Source: Cyanophora paradoxa (Eukaryota; Glaucocystophyceae; Cyanophorales; Cyanophoraceae). From it: a stretch of DNA of 64,000 nt. A program made the position numbers and the translations under genes. Shown here piece after piece: positions 11,309 through 23,686 of this stretch; the stretch's first letter is position 1, and the number at the start of each line of letters is the position of its first letter. The notes beneath the pieces are model-generated. The model saw only the letters and a list, made by a program, of their open reading frames with translations. It did no database searches and was not told where the DNA came from. The stretch is taken from NCBI GenBank assembly GCA_004431415.1, contig QPMI01000059.1, positions 248,001 to 312,000 of the forward strand, in the 5' to 3' direction.

Positions 11309-14027
11309 CTACAGGCGCAGCGCGCTGTCTGCGGAAGGGACGCCAAGCGCGGAAATTGGGTCGTCGTGAGCCAAACCCCCCAAATCTCCACCCGCCAGGA
11401 ACTGCGCGCCCCGTCAGCCGGGGCGGGGTAAGAGAAAACGCGGGGGGTACGCACGTCGTTCACGGCGTCGTCCATGAAAAAACTCGTATCGTCCGCCGTG
11501 GGGACCTCCTGTAGATCCCTCGCGCGTCAGAGGAGCCGACGAAAGCCTGATCAGGGACGGCGGGGTACGGGGCGGGGGCGAACCGGAGGGGGGCCCGGGG
11601 GAGGGCCAGGGGTACCGGCGTTCATGCCGTGACCGGGGCCGCCGGGCCCCCCGGCCGACGCCATTGCAGCAGCCGCCGCCTGCTGGCCGAGCTTCGCGTG
11701 CATGCTCATCTGAGGCGGAAGGTCGGCTGGGGCGGAGGGTACCGCCGTGAACCGAACGGCGCACCATCATACTGTGGTGTTGCTGGAGGGCGGCCGCCGC
11801 GCCCGGGCCGGCGATGGGGAGGGTAGGCATGCCGCCGGGCTGGCCGCCGCTGAGCATTGGTGTGGAGGGTTGGGAATGGTTCTCGGAGCCCGGGGCGGGC
11901 GATCCGACGGCAGGGATGGAGGGGGACTGGGATTCTCCTTGGGTACCGGGAGACTTGCGCTTGCGGCCGGCGGAGGCACGGCCGCCGCCGGCGCCCGAGG
12001 GCGGCTTGCCGTCGCCGCCGCCGCCGCCGTCGTCCTGCTGCGAGCCGGGCCCGCCGGGGCCGCCGTGCTGCGAGCCGTCCCCGGGGCCGCCACCCATGGG
12101 CCCCGGCGGGCCCATCCGCCCCCCGCGGAGGAGCATCATCATCTGCTGCTGGTTCGTGATGCCCATCTGCTTGAGCTGCTCCGCCGAGATTGGCTGGCCC
12201 GAGGCCGCCGCCGCCGCCAGAGCCGCGTGCATGGCGCCCGGGCCGGCCACCTGCGGGCTCGACGGGTCCGCCGGGCTCATGGGCGGTCCCATGCCGTCCT
12301 GCCCGGGGGTCCCAGGCACCGACGACCCATCCTTGCGCATCATAGCCGCCTGGCTCGCGGCCATGAGGCGGCTCATGAGCGCCGGGTTGCCGGCCGCCGC
12401 CGCCGCCGCCGCCTGCTGGAGCGCCTTCTGCTGCATAAGGAACTGCTGCTGTTGCGGGTGCCCGGGCGGCAGCTGCATCATCTGGTGCCGGAACTGTCCC
12501 CGCACGCCAGGGTCAGTCGCCGGGCGAGGAACGCGGGGAGCGCGGGAGGGCGCGGGCTGGCTGGCCGCACCTTCTGCTGCTGCGCGATGAGCTCGGGCGT
12601 CAGGCCCGCGGGCCACTTGCCGTACATCATCTGGGCCACGGGGCTGCCCTGGGGCCCGCCCCTGCCCGCAAACTCTGGGGGAGTATTCATCTGGACCGCG
12701 TTCCCCTTCGCCTTCTGCTGCGCCGCAGCCGCCTTCATCTGCTGCGCCATCTGCGCGCGGGTGGGACGAAGCGGTTGGCGGCGCGGCGCGTCCCGGCGCG
12801 GGGGCGCAGGGCGCGCGTCGCACCTGCTGCATCAGGGCGTCACCAGGGAAGCCAGGGTACCGTGCCGCCGAGCCCAGGGTGCCCCCCTCCACCCCGGGCC
12901 CCGACGAGTTTGGGGGCATAGGACCGGGGACCCCGCCGGGCATCATCGCCAGCTGGCCCTGCGGGAAAGGCCAGCCACCCGCCGCCGCCGCCGCAGCCAT
13001 CTGCTGCTGCTGCATCGCCGCCATCCGCTGCTGCTGCTGCATCAACGCCGCCGCCTGCGAGCTGCCAGGCATGACCATGCCGCGGCCGCCGCCCATCGGC
13101 CCGCCTTGTGCACCCGCTCCGGGGAATCTCGCCCTACGCCGAGAAACGAACTCAGAACGGGGCAAAGCACCCCATAACAGAGGAGGAACGCACCCGCCGG
13201 GCCCCATGACAGTCGGCGAGTTGACGTTGAGGCCGTCCATGGGGGAGCCCTGATTCCCAAGCTGCAGCCGATGAAATTGCGTCAGCGAACATTAGCCGCG
13301 GCGAAGCGGGCGCGGTGAGCACACCGCGTCCTGGTGCATGGGCGAGTTTGGCACTTGCGGCGAGTTTGGTTCGCTCTCGCCTTTCCGACCAGCGCCGTTC
13401 GCTGCCATGGCCGCGCCACTCACTGATTTCGCTCGAGGCTTGCCCATCGCTCCCGTCCCGGCGGGGCCTGTGACGGCCTTCACCTGTGCCTGCACAAGAG
13501 GACTCAATCGCGGGCGGCGCTTCGCAAGAACTGTACGGCGAAGGAAGTATAAGAACAAAAGAAACAAAGCGAACGCACAGTGCCACGGCCTGGCGGCTGG
13601 ATAGCCGAAACGGTCGAGGGTCCGGCCTCGTTGTGGCCGCCCTGGAATCCGCTCCCTTGCCGCGACAGAGCTGATGCTTCAATCGCACCTTGCCTGGAGC
13701 CAGGAACCTGGACAAGAACGCTGAGCGATTGGAGGTTTTGCTTTGAACGTTCGGAAAGGAAGTCACCCCGGCTTCAGGAAAGGCGATCTTGTTCCCGTCC
13801 CGAAGCTGTGCTGCATACAAGTCCCAAAAGATCTCCCACCATTCTGATAGAAGACCCTGCTGGGACTGGATAGGGATGTTCTGCGGCTGGACGGAGTTCG
13901 GATCGATGTTGGCCTCGCTGAGGAACATCTGCGCCGTCCTCGGAAGTTGTCTCTTCTGAAGGTACTCATAGATGTAGACGTGCAACCTGCCCACGGCGAA
14001 TTCGTAAGCGATAGCCCGAGACAGCAA
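11309..14027 (-). CDS. LisH-domain, Gln/Met/Pro-rich nuclear co-regulator (SSDP/LEUNIG/Flo8-like), 5' end open
   Basis: The first recognised exon starts after a CAG at 14028 and carries a LisH motif, LHVYIYEYLQKRQLPRTAQM. It is followed by the extension QQGLLSEWWEIFWDLYAAQ that is typical of SSDP/LUFS-type proteins. Later exons (about 13340-13480, 13200-13260, 12840-13110, 12570-12740, 11750-12500) are rich in Q, M, P and A, with MQQQQRMAAMQQQQMAA runs and a basic patch RKRKSP that may be a nuclear localisation signal. The last exons read FFMDDAVND then FLAGGDLGGLAHDD and stop at 11309. LisH mediates dimerisation, and this architecture fits a transcriptional adaptor; the partner is unknown. 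The initiator exon upstream of 14027 was not identified. Most introns open GTGCG. Confidence 0.75.
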
Positions 14028-15655
14028 CTGCGAAGCCCGCGAAGCCCGCGAAGCCGGGCGGAGGGCCTTCGAGCTCTACCGAAGGAAATCAAATTCTTAG
14101 GGTTCCTGAAGCTAGAACATGTCGAACAAAACGCGGGCTCGCTTTGCCGGCCTTGTGTTCGACGACTAGCGATCCGCGAGGCGGGCGTACACGCCCTCCG
14201 AGCCCGAACAACGAACGACGCACCCTTGGCCTGGATCTCTCGATCCAGGATCCATTCCCCTGGACGGCTGCATCGGTCCTCACCGCATCGGTCGGAGATG
14301 GTCGAGCGATCCGAATTCCGAGTGTTAGCACGGGCCTCGCGCCTTGACGCGTTCACCAAAGACTACAGCTGCGTGAAAGTAGCTTGCCGAAAACCAGCTG
14401 AGGGGCTGCTGAAGCCCGGGAAAGACAGCCGCGCAAGCGAGTTCGCGTACCCCCCCAAAGCGCAGAAGCAGTGTTTTCTCGGCCGTCACCGACGGGAGTC
14501 GACGTCGAGCCTTGAGCTCCAGAGTTCGCTGCGCTCTTGCGGCTTCAGCCAGATTGCCTGCGTCCGGTACGGGCGTCTGAGTTGCCGTTCAGCACGTGCG
14601 CAGACATCGAAACGCCAAGGCACGCGCGCGCTGCAGCTGCGGATCCATATCGCTCCGGCGATCTCGATCTTGGTATCCGGTCGCACCGATCGACATCGAT
14701 ATATCGCACGAGCGCAGTGTCAGGCTCGGACGACCGGCCCTGCGCATGCGCCCTTTGCTCATGATATCGATCATCAGACTCTGCAGGCTGCAGCTGCGAG
14801 CTTGTCGTTTCAATCGCTGATACGACTCGCACCGCGCACGCGTCTAGGATGCATATGCCCACGCATATGCTCGCCGCTGGGATGATCGCCGATCGAGGAC
14901 GACGTCGACAGCGACCGCTGCATGCATGCGCAGCTGCGCCCGGCCGCGGCCGCGGCCGGCGCCGCGGCCGTACGTTTACTCGAGCCCGTGCGCATATGCA
15001 TGCCACGGCCGCGGTAGCGGTGCGCATGCGCATGCCCGCGGCCAGGCTAGGTACGCATACGTACGGACGTACACGTGTATATAAACGCGTGGCCGAAGCA
15101 CGTCGACCCGCGCCGCGCGATGCCATGGCGTATGTGGCCGTAGCCCGCGCCACTGGGCCAGCTGCAGCTGCAGACGCGGCAGCCCGGCGGTACCGGTCAC
15201 GCGCCACGGCGGGCGCCCGCGCCCGGGCGCGGGCGCCGCCCTAGGCCTTGGCACTGGTACTGAACTTCGGAACCCGAAGCTCTAAATCTCCGTCTGCTGG
15301 CCAATCGCAACCCGCCGGCCGGCCCTCCGGTCCTCCCCGTCCCCGCCCCTATCCTCCCCCGGCATCGGCGCCCGGAACGCCCCGCGGGGGCCCCCGCCGC
15401 CGTCGCGGCCGGTGGCGGGGCGGGGGCGGGCGGCGTGGGGCCCGTGGAGGCGGAGCCGAGGAGGATGCACGCGTTGGCTGGTGTCGATGCCATGCTAGAG
15501 CGCTCTGGCGCCGGCTCGCCACGGCCGAGTCAGAGCGTGGTACTGGTCGCTAATTCTTCGGAGGGGGTCTCTCCGCATTGAGCCCGCAGCTTCTAGGCGC
15601 AGCGGCGCGCAAGGCTGGACATAGTGTGCTCGCTCTTTCGGACACTGGGCGCACA
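14028..15655. other. Gene-poor stretch saturated with short palindromes
   Basis: It probably includes the 5' exon(s) and promoter of the LisH gene and the 3' flank of the MORN gene. Between about 14600 and 15130 the sequence is dominated by self-complementary 4-8-mers (GCATATGC, CCGCGG, GGCCGCGGCC, TACGTA, GCATGC, AGCTGCAGCTGC). A 98-codon Ala/Pro-rich minus-strand frame at 15197-15493 has no supporting features. No gene can be supported. Confidence 0.5.
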
Positions 15656-16409
15656 CTAGCCCCCTTGCAGAAGCCCGGGGCCCGTGCCGTTGTAATACCG
15701 GCCCCTCCACATGACGCCCTTGACGTCTATGTACACTCCCTCTCCGTGCATCCTGCGGGGCAGGTAGCGGGAGCGGTAAGCCGAGGGCGCACTGCGCTCC
15801 GAGGGCGCGGGGCCCGGCGCACTTGTTCGCCTTCCATTCGCCTTCGTAGTAGCTACCGTCGTTCCACGTGTACTTGCCCCGGCCCTCGTATTGGTTGTCG
15901 GCCCAGTCGCCCTAGGGCGCGATGCGAGAGATGAGCTGCCAAAGCGGGAAGCAAGCGCGATTGGCCGTCCGCACCTCGTACACCGCGCCACTGGAGTAGC
16001 GAAACATGCCTGCACGCGCATTGCATCAGTGGCGTTGAGCGAGCGGTTCCAGAAGCGCATCGCTCGCCTTTCCCGTGCATCTTGTCCATCACCCAGTCCC
16101 CCTCGTATGTCCGATCCCCGTCAATGAGCGTGCCGCGCCCGTGCCTCTTCATCACGCCGTCAATCTTGAGGAACTCGCCGTCTGCGGCCTGGCATGTCAG
16201 CGGAACCGGAGCGCCGGCAGAACCCGGAGCGCACCGTACTTGGAGCCATCGCCGAACAGGAAAGAACCGCTCCCCTTCTCCTCTTGAGCTGAGCTATGCG
16301 TTAGCTATGGCCTAAGAGCGGCCGTGCGGGAAAGCGCACGCGGCGCCTCTGCTGGTGCTTCCGGTGGCGGCTCCGGGGGTAATATCGGCATATCTTTCTT
16401 CTCCGGCAT
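15656..16409 (-). CDS. MORN-repeat protein (4-5 exons)
   Basis: The ATG at 16409 starts MPEKKDMPILPPEPPPEAP. Splicing at GTGCGC to the acceptor before CTCAAGAGGAG gives QEEKGSGSFLFGDGSKY, and the next exon reads DGEFLKIDGVMKRHGRGTL then TYEGDWVMDKMHGKG. Then come MFRYSSGAVYE, GDWADNQYEGRGKYTWNDG, YYEGEWKANK and finally MHGEGVYIDVKGVMWRGRYY before a stop at 15656. The Y.G.W....hG.G pattern is the MORN motif; four to five repeats are visible. MORN proteins act as scaffolds or lipid-binding modules at membranes and flagella; no specific partner can be named. It is divergently arranged with the ABCD transporter across 192 bp. Confidence 0.75.
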
Positions 16410-16601
16410 GATTGCGTCGCTGCACTCGCTCGGCTCGTCGGCTGCTTTTTTCACTCTTTCCCAAAAACGCGTAGCCGGGATTTCTCCCCCGTCCAACTCG
16501 CGCCTTGCCCACTCGCCTGCAGCAGCGGATCGGAGCGTTCAGAATCGGCTCGCACATTCCACAGCGCATAGCGCTCAGACTTCGTGCGCCCGGTCGCGCA
16601 C
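16410..16601. promoter_or_regulatory. 192-bp bidirectional promoter region (MORN / ABCD)
   Basis: Two start codons point away from each other across 192 bp. No TATA element is evident. The region must contain both 5' UTRs and core promoters if both starts are right. Confidence 0.4.
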
Positions 16602-19600
16602 ATGCCGTCCGTCCTCAGCCGGCTGGCGACGCCGCGCACGGCCGTCGCCATCATCGCAGTAGTAGCTGTTCTGGCAAAGCTTCGTGCGGATGCCGCGCGA
16701 AGGAGAGCCCGCAGGGAGCGAAGGAGCGAGTCTGGCGGCGTTGCAGCCCCCAAGAAGAAGGGGGCAGCGGTCGATCAGCTGTTTGGGAAGCGGTTGTCGC
16801 ACATGCTGAAGATTTGGTAAGCGCCTCAGATAGAGAGCGTCTGCATCGCCCGCGCGCCCCGCGCGGGTTTAGTGCAGACCGCCGCTACAACCTACTTGTT
16901 GGGGCTAAGCTGCCGAGTGCGGGGGCCTGCGGTCGACGGGGCGCTGAATCGCGCGTAACCTTTCGCTCGCCCGCGCAGCGTGCCGTCGCTCTTCTCTGCA
17001 GAGGCGGGTTGGATCGGAGTCTGCGCGGCAGCGATGCTGGGGCGGACAGTCGCGTGCGCGACGTCCCACGCCGGCTTTCGCCTTTGCCTGACGCTCCGCA
17101 AAGGGACCTGGTCATGATCCGCCTGCAGTCGGTCATCGAGCGGCGCGCCCGACCCGCCCCGGCCCGCCCCGCCGCCCTCCGCCCCGCGCCTGACGCCCCC
17201 GCCCCCGCAGCACCATTATCACGCGCGATCGGGCCGCGTTCCAGAAGAACATCGTCATGTTTATCTCGGCGATGATTCCCGTCGCCGGCATCAACGCCGG
17301 GCTCAAGTGCGCCGCGCGCCGCGCGCCGCGCGCCCGTGCGTGCGCCGTCCCCTCACCTGTGCACCAATCAGGTTCGGTCTGGGCCAGCTCGCGAGTGAGG
17401 ACTACCCCCCCTCTCTTTTCGCTCCCGCCTTTTTGGATGCCCCCCCCCTGAACTCGCCCCCCTCCCCAGTCCGCTGCAGGCAGCGCCTCACGAACCACCT
17501 GCTCACGAAGTACTTCAAGGTAGCCCCCATCCCGATTCCCGTACCCCCTTTCGTTCCCAATTCGTACCCCCAGGACTCGGCCTACTACCGCCTCTCCGCG
17601 CTCGACAATCGCGTATCCCACGCCGACCAGGTCCTCGTCCAGGCGCGTGCCCGTACACCCCCGTTGCTCTTCTCGTACCCCCGGGACGCTGCTGATCGCT
17701 GTACCCCCAGGACGTAGAGAAGTGGGCGCACGGCCTCACGGACTGTTTCTCGAACCTCAGCGTGCGTCCGCGTACCCCCGCAACCCAACCCCGCGTACCC
17801 TCCCGAGCCCCACCGCAGAAGCCGATCGTGGACGTGTGCATATACACCGCGCGCCTGACGAGCGGCATCGGAATCCAGGTACCCCGCACCCGTCCCTTCC
17901 TCAACCCCCTCCGATCGCTCACCGTACCCCCCCCCCCAGGGCCCCCTGGCCATGCTCGTGTACCTCGCCATATCGGGGGCCCTCCTCACGTCCCTTCGGA
18001 AGCCGCTGGCCCGGCTAACCGTCGAGGAGCAGAAGGCCTGTACCCCTCTCCCTCCTCCCTGTGGGACCGGGTCTCTTCCTTTTGACTCCCCTTGCAGCTC
18101 GAGGGGGGGTACCGCGGAGTGCACTCGCGCCTCGTTACTAACGCTGAGGAGGGTGCGAGCGTCCGCCGCGCTCTTAGCTCATCCGTCGAAGTCGAAGCAG
18201 ATCAATAAAATCTATCTAATCAAATCTATTGATCAGATCAAATTTATCCAATCTAATCCATCCAATCAAATCTATCTAATCGAATCTATCCCCCCCCCCT
18301 CTCTCTCCCCCTGACTTCGTTCGCAGTGGCTTTCTTCCGGGGGGAGGAGAAGGAGCGGCGGGTGATTCTGGGCAAGTTTGGGGGGCTCGTTAGGCACCTG
18401 GAGAAGCTCAACACATTCCGCCATTTGAAGATGGGGTGCGTGCGATCTTATCAAATCTATCGGATCAAATCTACCTGAAATCCATCTTATCAAATCTATC
18501 TGAATCTAATTTAGTCTAGTCAGTGCTTTGATTTAAGATGGGGTGCGGCGCCCGCCCGCCCCGAGCCTAGCGTTAAGGCTCCTTTGAGAGCACTGGAGAG
18601 CCCTGCCTTCCGCAACCTCCCCGCCTCCCCTTCCCGGAGAGAGGTCTTGCCAATACACAGCCGCTCTAGAGAAACTCAGCATTCCGCCACCTGAAGATGG
18701 GGTCCGGCGCCCGCCCTGTCCCCGGCCCGCTTGCCCGCCCGCCCGCCCGCCCGCCCGCCCGCCCCGAGCCTAGCGTCTAGCCACCTGAAGATGGGATGCA
18801 ATCTTATCAAATCTATCTGATCAAATCTATCTCAAAACTATCTTATCAAATCTCTCTATTTTGGTCTAGTCTAGAAGATGGGGTCCGACGCCCGTCCCGT
18901 CCCCGCTTCTAGGAGAGGGGTCTAGCCAGTACACATCCGCTCTGCGCCCGCCCCTGCGCCCGAAGCTCAGATGGGGTGCAACGCCCGTCCCGTCCCCGTC
19001 CCGCTTCCCGGAGAGGGGAACCGGTCTAGCCAGCACACAGCCACTCTGCGCCACCGCCTATCGGACCCGCCTGTCATCGCCCTGACCTGCCTGATCGACG
19101 GCGCCGGCGCCCGCCCGCAGGACGGCCGACTACCTGATCACCAAATACGTCTCAACCATCGTCGGATTCGCAGTGCTCCGCCGAGCGGTGCGTAGTGGCG
19201 TAGCGAGGGCCGAGTGAGGGCCGTGTGGGGGGAGGGCGGGCCTCGGCTAGGGGGTACTGCAGCTGTCGCGCTAGGGCAGCGAACCCGCCCGCCCGCCCTT
19301 TCGTCGGCTCCGGCCTTGCTCCGTAGCGCTCCGGCCTTGCTCTGGGGGGGGACTATCGCGCTAGGGCAGCGAATCCACCCGCCTGTTCGTTCGGCGAGAC
19401 TGGCCCTAAGCTCTAGCCGGCCGGCCGGCTGGAAGCAGTCTCCCTTCTGGGAGCCAACCACTGACGCCCGCTCCCTCCCCCCCCCTCCCCCCCTCCTCGC
19501 AGTTCGACAAGCGCTTCGGGGTCTCCCGCCGTACCCCCAAGGAGGAGGCCAACATCATGGAAATGTGCGTAGATTCAATCAGCAGTACCCCCTCTTTCTC

Positions 19601-21834
19601 CTCCCCCCCCAAAAAAAACAACAATTATTATCCGGCGGGGCATTCCTTCCCTCCTTTGTCTTCTTCCAACCCTTTACTTGCGTTCTTCCTTCCTTCCATC
19701 CTTCTCCGCCCCCTTTCTCCGCCCCGGTTTGAACCGGAGGGGGCACCAGGTACTACACGCAGGGCCGCATGCTCGTCAACATGGCGCAGGTCTGTACCTT
19801 CCTCGCGATCTGCACCCGTACCCCCGTCCGCCTCACCGACTTTCGGCGCAGGCGATGGGGCGCGTGGTACTGGCGGGGCGGGAGCTCACGCGGCTCGCCG
19901 GTGCGCGTACCCCCCCCTCCTGTTCCCTCCTCGTTTCCGACCCTCGACTCCGCACCCCCCCCCCCCCCTCCCCGCCGCCCTCCCCCGCAGGCCTCACCGC
20001 CCGTGTTGCCGAGTTCGAATCCGTGCGGATCCGGCTCTCACCCTTTGTTACGTGTCGAATGACAGAACCCGTACCCCTTAGGTGCTGGAGGACGTTTCCC
20101 AAGGCAAGTACCACAAACCCTCCGTGCGCTGCACCCCCCTCTCCGCCACCGTACCCCCGCTGTTGCGAACTTCCCCCCTCCCCTTTCTTCAAAGGTCCGG
20201 CGGGAGGGTACAGCCGCGGCGATGGAGCTCGTTCCGAACAGCGGGACGCGGGTAGAGGGGCGTCTGATTAAGTTCGAGAAGGCGAGTTCGGCGTACCCCT
20301 CCGCCTTCTTCCCCCCCCTTCTCTCAACGTCTCCTTCCACAGGTCCCCATCGTCACGCCGAACGGCGAAGTGCGCCGCCGCCCAACGAACCCTGCGCCCC
20401 CCCGCCGCCGGCCAACGAACCCTACCCCCGCAGGTTCTGATCCCCTCCCTCTCCGTCGACATCCTACCTGGCCACAACGGTGCTTGTACCCCCCTGGAGG
20501 GCCCCGCGGCTCGTCTCTTAGATGCTTGTGCTCCCACCGCGCCCAGTTCTGATCGTCGGCCCCAACGGCGCGGTACGGCTCTGGGTTTAGAACAAACACG
20601 TACCCCCCGCTTACCCGATCGCAGGGCAAATCCTCCCTCTTCCGAATCCTCTCCGGCCTGTGCGGCCGCCGCCTTCCCCCCCCCCCCCTCCCCGCAAACC
20701 GGGTGGCGAATTGAGTACCCCGCCGCAGGTGGCCCATGTACGGCGGAAAGATCACCGTACCGCCCCAGGAGCAGCTTTTCTTCGGTACCCGGCTGCCCCC
20801 GTATCCCTGGCCCGCGCGCCCCTCACTCGAATCTCAGTACCCCAGAGGCCGTACCTCGCCATGGGGCCGCTGCGCGACCAGGCAAGCCCCCCACCCCCCC
20901 CACCCCCCCACCCCCCTACCCCACCCCCCGCCTCTTTCCTGTCCGACCGTCGCGGTAGATCACGTACCCCTGGTCGGCGGAAGAGGCCGCGCAGAGGGGG
21001 GTAAAGGATTCCGACCTGCTGCACGTGATGAAGCAGGTGCGGGGGTACAGCGTAGGACTCTTCGCTCCCCGATCCTCTCTTTCCATTTCCCAAGCACGTT
21101 TCCCTCTTGACTGTTCTTCGCCCTCGAAGGTTCAACTCGAGAACATTGTCGTGCGGGAGGGTGGCCTCGGTACCCACCTTCCCCGGCCTTGAAGAGATGC
21201 GCCTGTACCCCCTGACTCGCCCCCCCCCTTTTTTTCCCTCCCCAAGACGCTACGAACGATTGGAGCGAGGTTCTCTCGGGGGGGGAGAAGCAGCGCGTCG
21301 CGAGTGCGCCGATCGGATTTGATTTGATCGGACCAAGTGTTGCCCTGCGCTCGAATTCGTAGACTCATCGGCGCCCCCGCGGCGGCTGCGCAGTGGCCCG
21401 GCTCTTCCTGCACAGGCCTCTCTACGCGATTCTGGATGAGGTCCGAACCGGATTCGAACCCTCCGAACCTCGCCGCATCCAATGTTGTTTTTTTTCTCCG
21501 CAGTCGACGAGCGCGGTTTCGATGGACGTGGAGGGGTACCTCTATTCGCACTGGTCGGTTCTTGATGTACCCCTTTCGCCCTGCGGCTCGCCTCATCCTT
21601 GCGGCCGGGCGCGCAGTCGGGAACTCGGCATCACCCTCATTACCGTATCCCACCGCAAGACGGTCCACCCCTCCCGAATTCTCCCACCCCCCCCCCCCCT
21701 TCCTCTTCCGCCTTCCCTTATCTTTCGTCGTTTCGGCGCAGCTGTACCAGTACCACGACTTCGTTCTCAACTTCGACGGGACGGGGGGGTACGAGTTCAA
21801 GGCGATGGCGGAGGCGCACCCCCCGGCGCGCTGA
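16602..21834 (+). CDS. Peroxisomal-type ABC half-transporter, subfamily D (multi-exon)
   Basis: The start at 16602 gives a hydrophobic basic N-terminus (ATPRTAVAIIAVVAVLAKL). Exon 1 ends at 16816 and joins exon 2 (about 17211) as LKICTIITRDRAAFQKN. The ABCD membrane domain follows: CRQRLTNHLLTKYF, DSAYYRLSALDNRVSHADQ, KWAHGLTDCFSNLS, RHLEKLNTFRHLKMG. The ATPase domain is complete: Walker A GPNGAGKSS is split by an intron near 20570, then come signature LSGGEKQRVA (about 21276), Walker B LYAILDE (about 21422) and the H-loop in GITLITVSHRKT. It ends EAHPPAR-stop. ABCD proteins dimerise and import fatty acyl-CoA into peroxisomes. More than 20 introns are present, many opening GTACCCC and under 100 nt. 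The intron at about 18440-19110 carries repeated copies of the upstream exon end. Confidence 0.85.
18441..19111. repeat. Intron with repeated copies of the upstream exon end
   Basis: The exon ends TTTGAAGATGGG at the donor GGTGCG (about 18440). The phrase AAGATGGGGT followed by C-rich sequence recurs near 18535, 18695, 18880 and (variant) 18970, with AAGATGGGATGC near 18788. Stretches of TCAAATCTATCT lie between copies, and a CCCG tetranucleotide repeat lies at 18733-18763. Confidence 0.75.
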
Positions 21835-23572
21835 TCTTGATCATGAGGCTAGGGAGAGGGTCCTGCCTGGGCGTTCCGCTTTAATTTGCAAATGTATATA
21901 TATATACGCTATGCTGTCCGGATCCCTTTCTCGGGCTGCCGCATGCGCATCGCGCGGCCTTTCAATTTGCACGGCGGCGGTTGTTGCCCGACCCATAGCC
22001 ATAATATCTGGCAGACTCAGTGTGTGTGTGACAGTGTGACTGATCATGAGCACCAGACTCTCAGCAGCAGAGTCTGAGAATCTGAGATAAGATGTGCAAG
22101 TGCAGATCATTGCGCGTGTGCAAGTACGTATACGTGCCGCAGTGCAGACTGGTTTTGAATTCTAGTACGAATTTCGAATTCGAAGATGTGCCGGCCCTGG
22201 CCCTTGGGGCGGCCGCGGCCCGCGGCTCGCGATCGGGGAGTCGACAGGGACTCGGGCCGGGCGGCCCGGCGGGAGTCGGGCGGACTCGGGCCCCAGGCCC
22301 CAGGGGCCAGCTGCAGCCTGCAGGCCTAGGGGCCCAGGCCCCAGGGGCCAGGGCTCAGGGCCGGGCCAGGCCCGGTCAGCTGCAGCCTCCGCCCAGGCTG
22401 CGGCCCAGCTGCAGGCCCGGCGCGGGCCCCAGGCTACCGGTAGTACCGTATACGTAATGCAGAATATTGGATTCCGCGGCGATCGGCATGCCGATCGCGC
22501 GACGGCGGTCATCGTCCAAGTTCTCGACCTCGTCGTCCTGGTAATCGTCTTATAATTAGTAGAGCGATGCGTGGAAGGCGAAGGGCTGGAACATGAGCAG
22601 GGCGCAGGGGAGCGTGAAAGCCGGCTTTGGGAGCTCCGGCATGGCTGCTGCAACTTTCTTGGCCGCGGGCGAACTTCGCAAGTCGGGCGCTGAAAGGCAG
22701 CGCCCTTGAAAGGCGATCGATCATCGATATCCCCGGGCCCAATAGATCCCATCATTGGATTTCGATGACCGCGACAAATTCGAATTCAATGATTCCGGAA
22801 TCCGGACCACTTTTCACCGTCACAAATTTCACGTCGAGTCCGAAAATATTCTCCGAGCTTCTCATCAATGATTCATCATCAGCGTCGATTCAGCGATCAT
22901 CGGATCATGATCAATGATTAGAGATCTCCGATCGGCGCTCTCGAGTTCCCGCGGCCGGGAGTCCTACTAGCCTCCTAGTAGCACTAGTAGTAGTCGGAGT
23001 CGGACGTCCGGACGGTCGACTCGCCATCTGCACTGACTCTGCAGAGCTCAGCGGCTGTCGCCGCAGCAGACTGTCGGACCCTTGTAAATTGTAATAGGCT
23101 TGTATGGGACAATTCCACGCTTCAAGGCTTGCAACTCCGTTCGCAACTTCCGAAGTTCGAATTCAATTCCGGATCCCGGGAGTCCATCACTGAGTCAAGA
23201 TCTGGTAGCCCCTACTAGTAGCTAACGGTACCGCAGAAAAGCTAGATACTAGTACGTATACCGTATAAGTAGGTGGCTAAGAGGGAGCGCTCCGAGCGCG
23301 CGTGGGAGCCACTGGAAGGCTGCGGCACCGCCGGGCCGTGCACGACGCTGCAGTCACCCGCCAGCCTGGCAGCTGCAGGCCGAGTGACCCGATCGCGAGT
23401 CCCATCGGCCGCTCTCCAAGCGTCCGCTTTCCCTAAGTCGTCATTGCAAGTTCCCTCGCTAGCTAGCTGCCCCGGACACCCGCTCGCGGCGCCGGCCGCT
23501 TTAGCGACATATATAGCTAGACACGTACGGAAGCTTTGATCTTCGAAGGCGGCTTCGACGACGCGTTCGACA
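21835..23572. other. Intergenic region with GC palindromes; one weak minus-strand exon candidate
   Basis: No confident gene. Positions 22180-22440 consist of GGCC/CCAGG/CTGCAG-rich repeats. On the minus strand, about 22460-22540 reads DDEVENLDDDRRRAIGMPI after a CAG acceptor, preceded by KPAFTLPCALLMFQPFAF; this could be the end of a gene, but start and stop are not resolved. AT-richer sequence at 22750-22920 holds many ATCAT/GATCATGATC motifs. Confidence 0.4.
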
Positions 23573-23654
23573 ATGGACGCCGTTTGCATGCATATGGCCG
23601 CGGCTGTCGCCCTGGATCTGCGCAGTATGGCCTTGACTCGCGACGTCGACGGCG

Positions 23655-23686
<32 letters not shown>

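Noticed and set aside
11747-13177. 476-codon plus-strand open frame rich in Arg, Ala and His
   Set aside because: It lies antisense to the LisH gene; the minus strand has the recognisable LisH, poly-Q and splice-consistent exons. High GC makes long antisense frames common.
15197-15493. 98-codon minus-strand Ala/Pro/Gly/Arg frame as an extension of the MORN protein
   Set aside because: The MORN frame already ends at a clean stop at 15656, and no splice-consistent join or motif was found.
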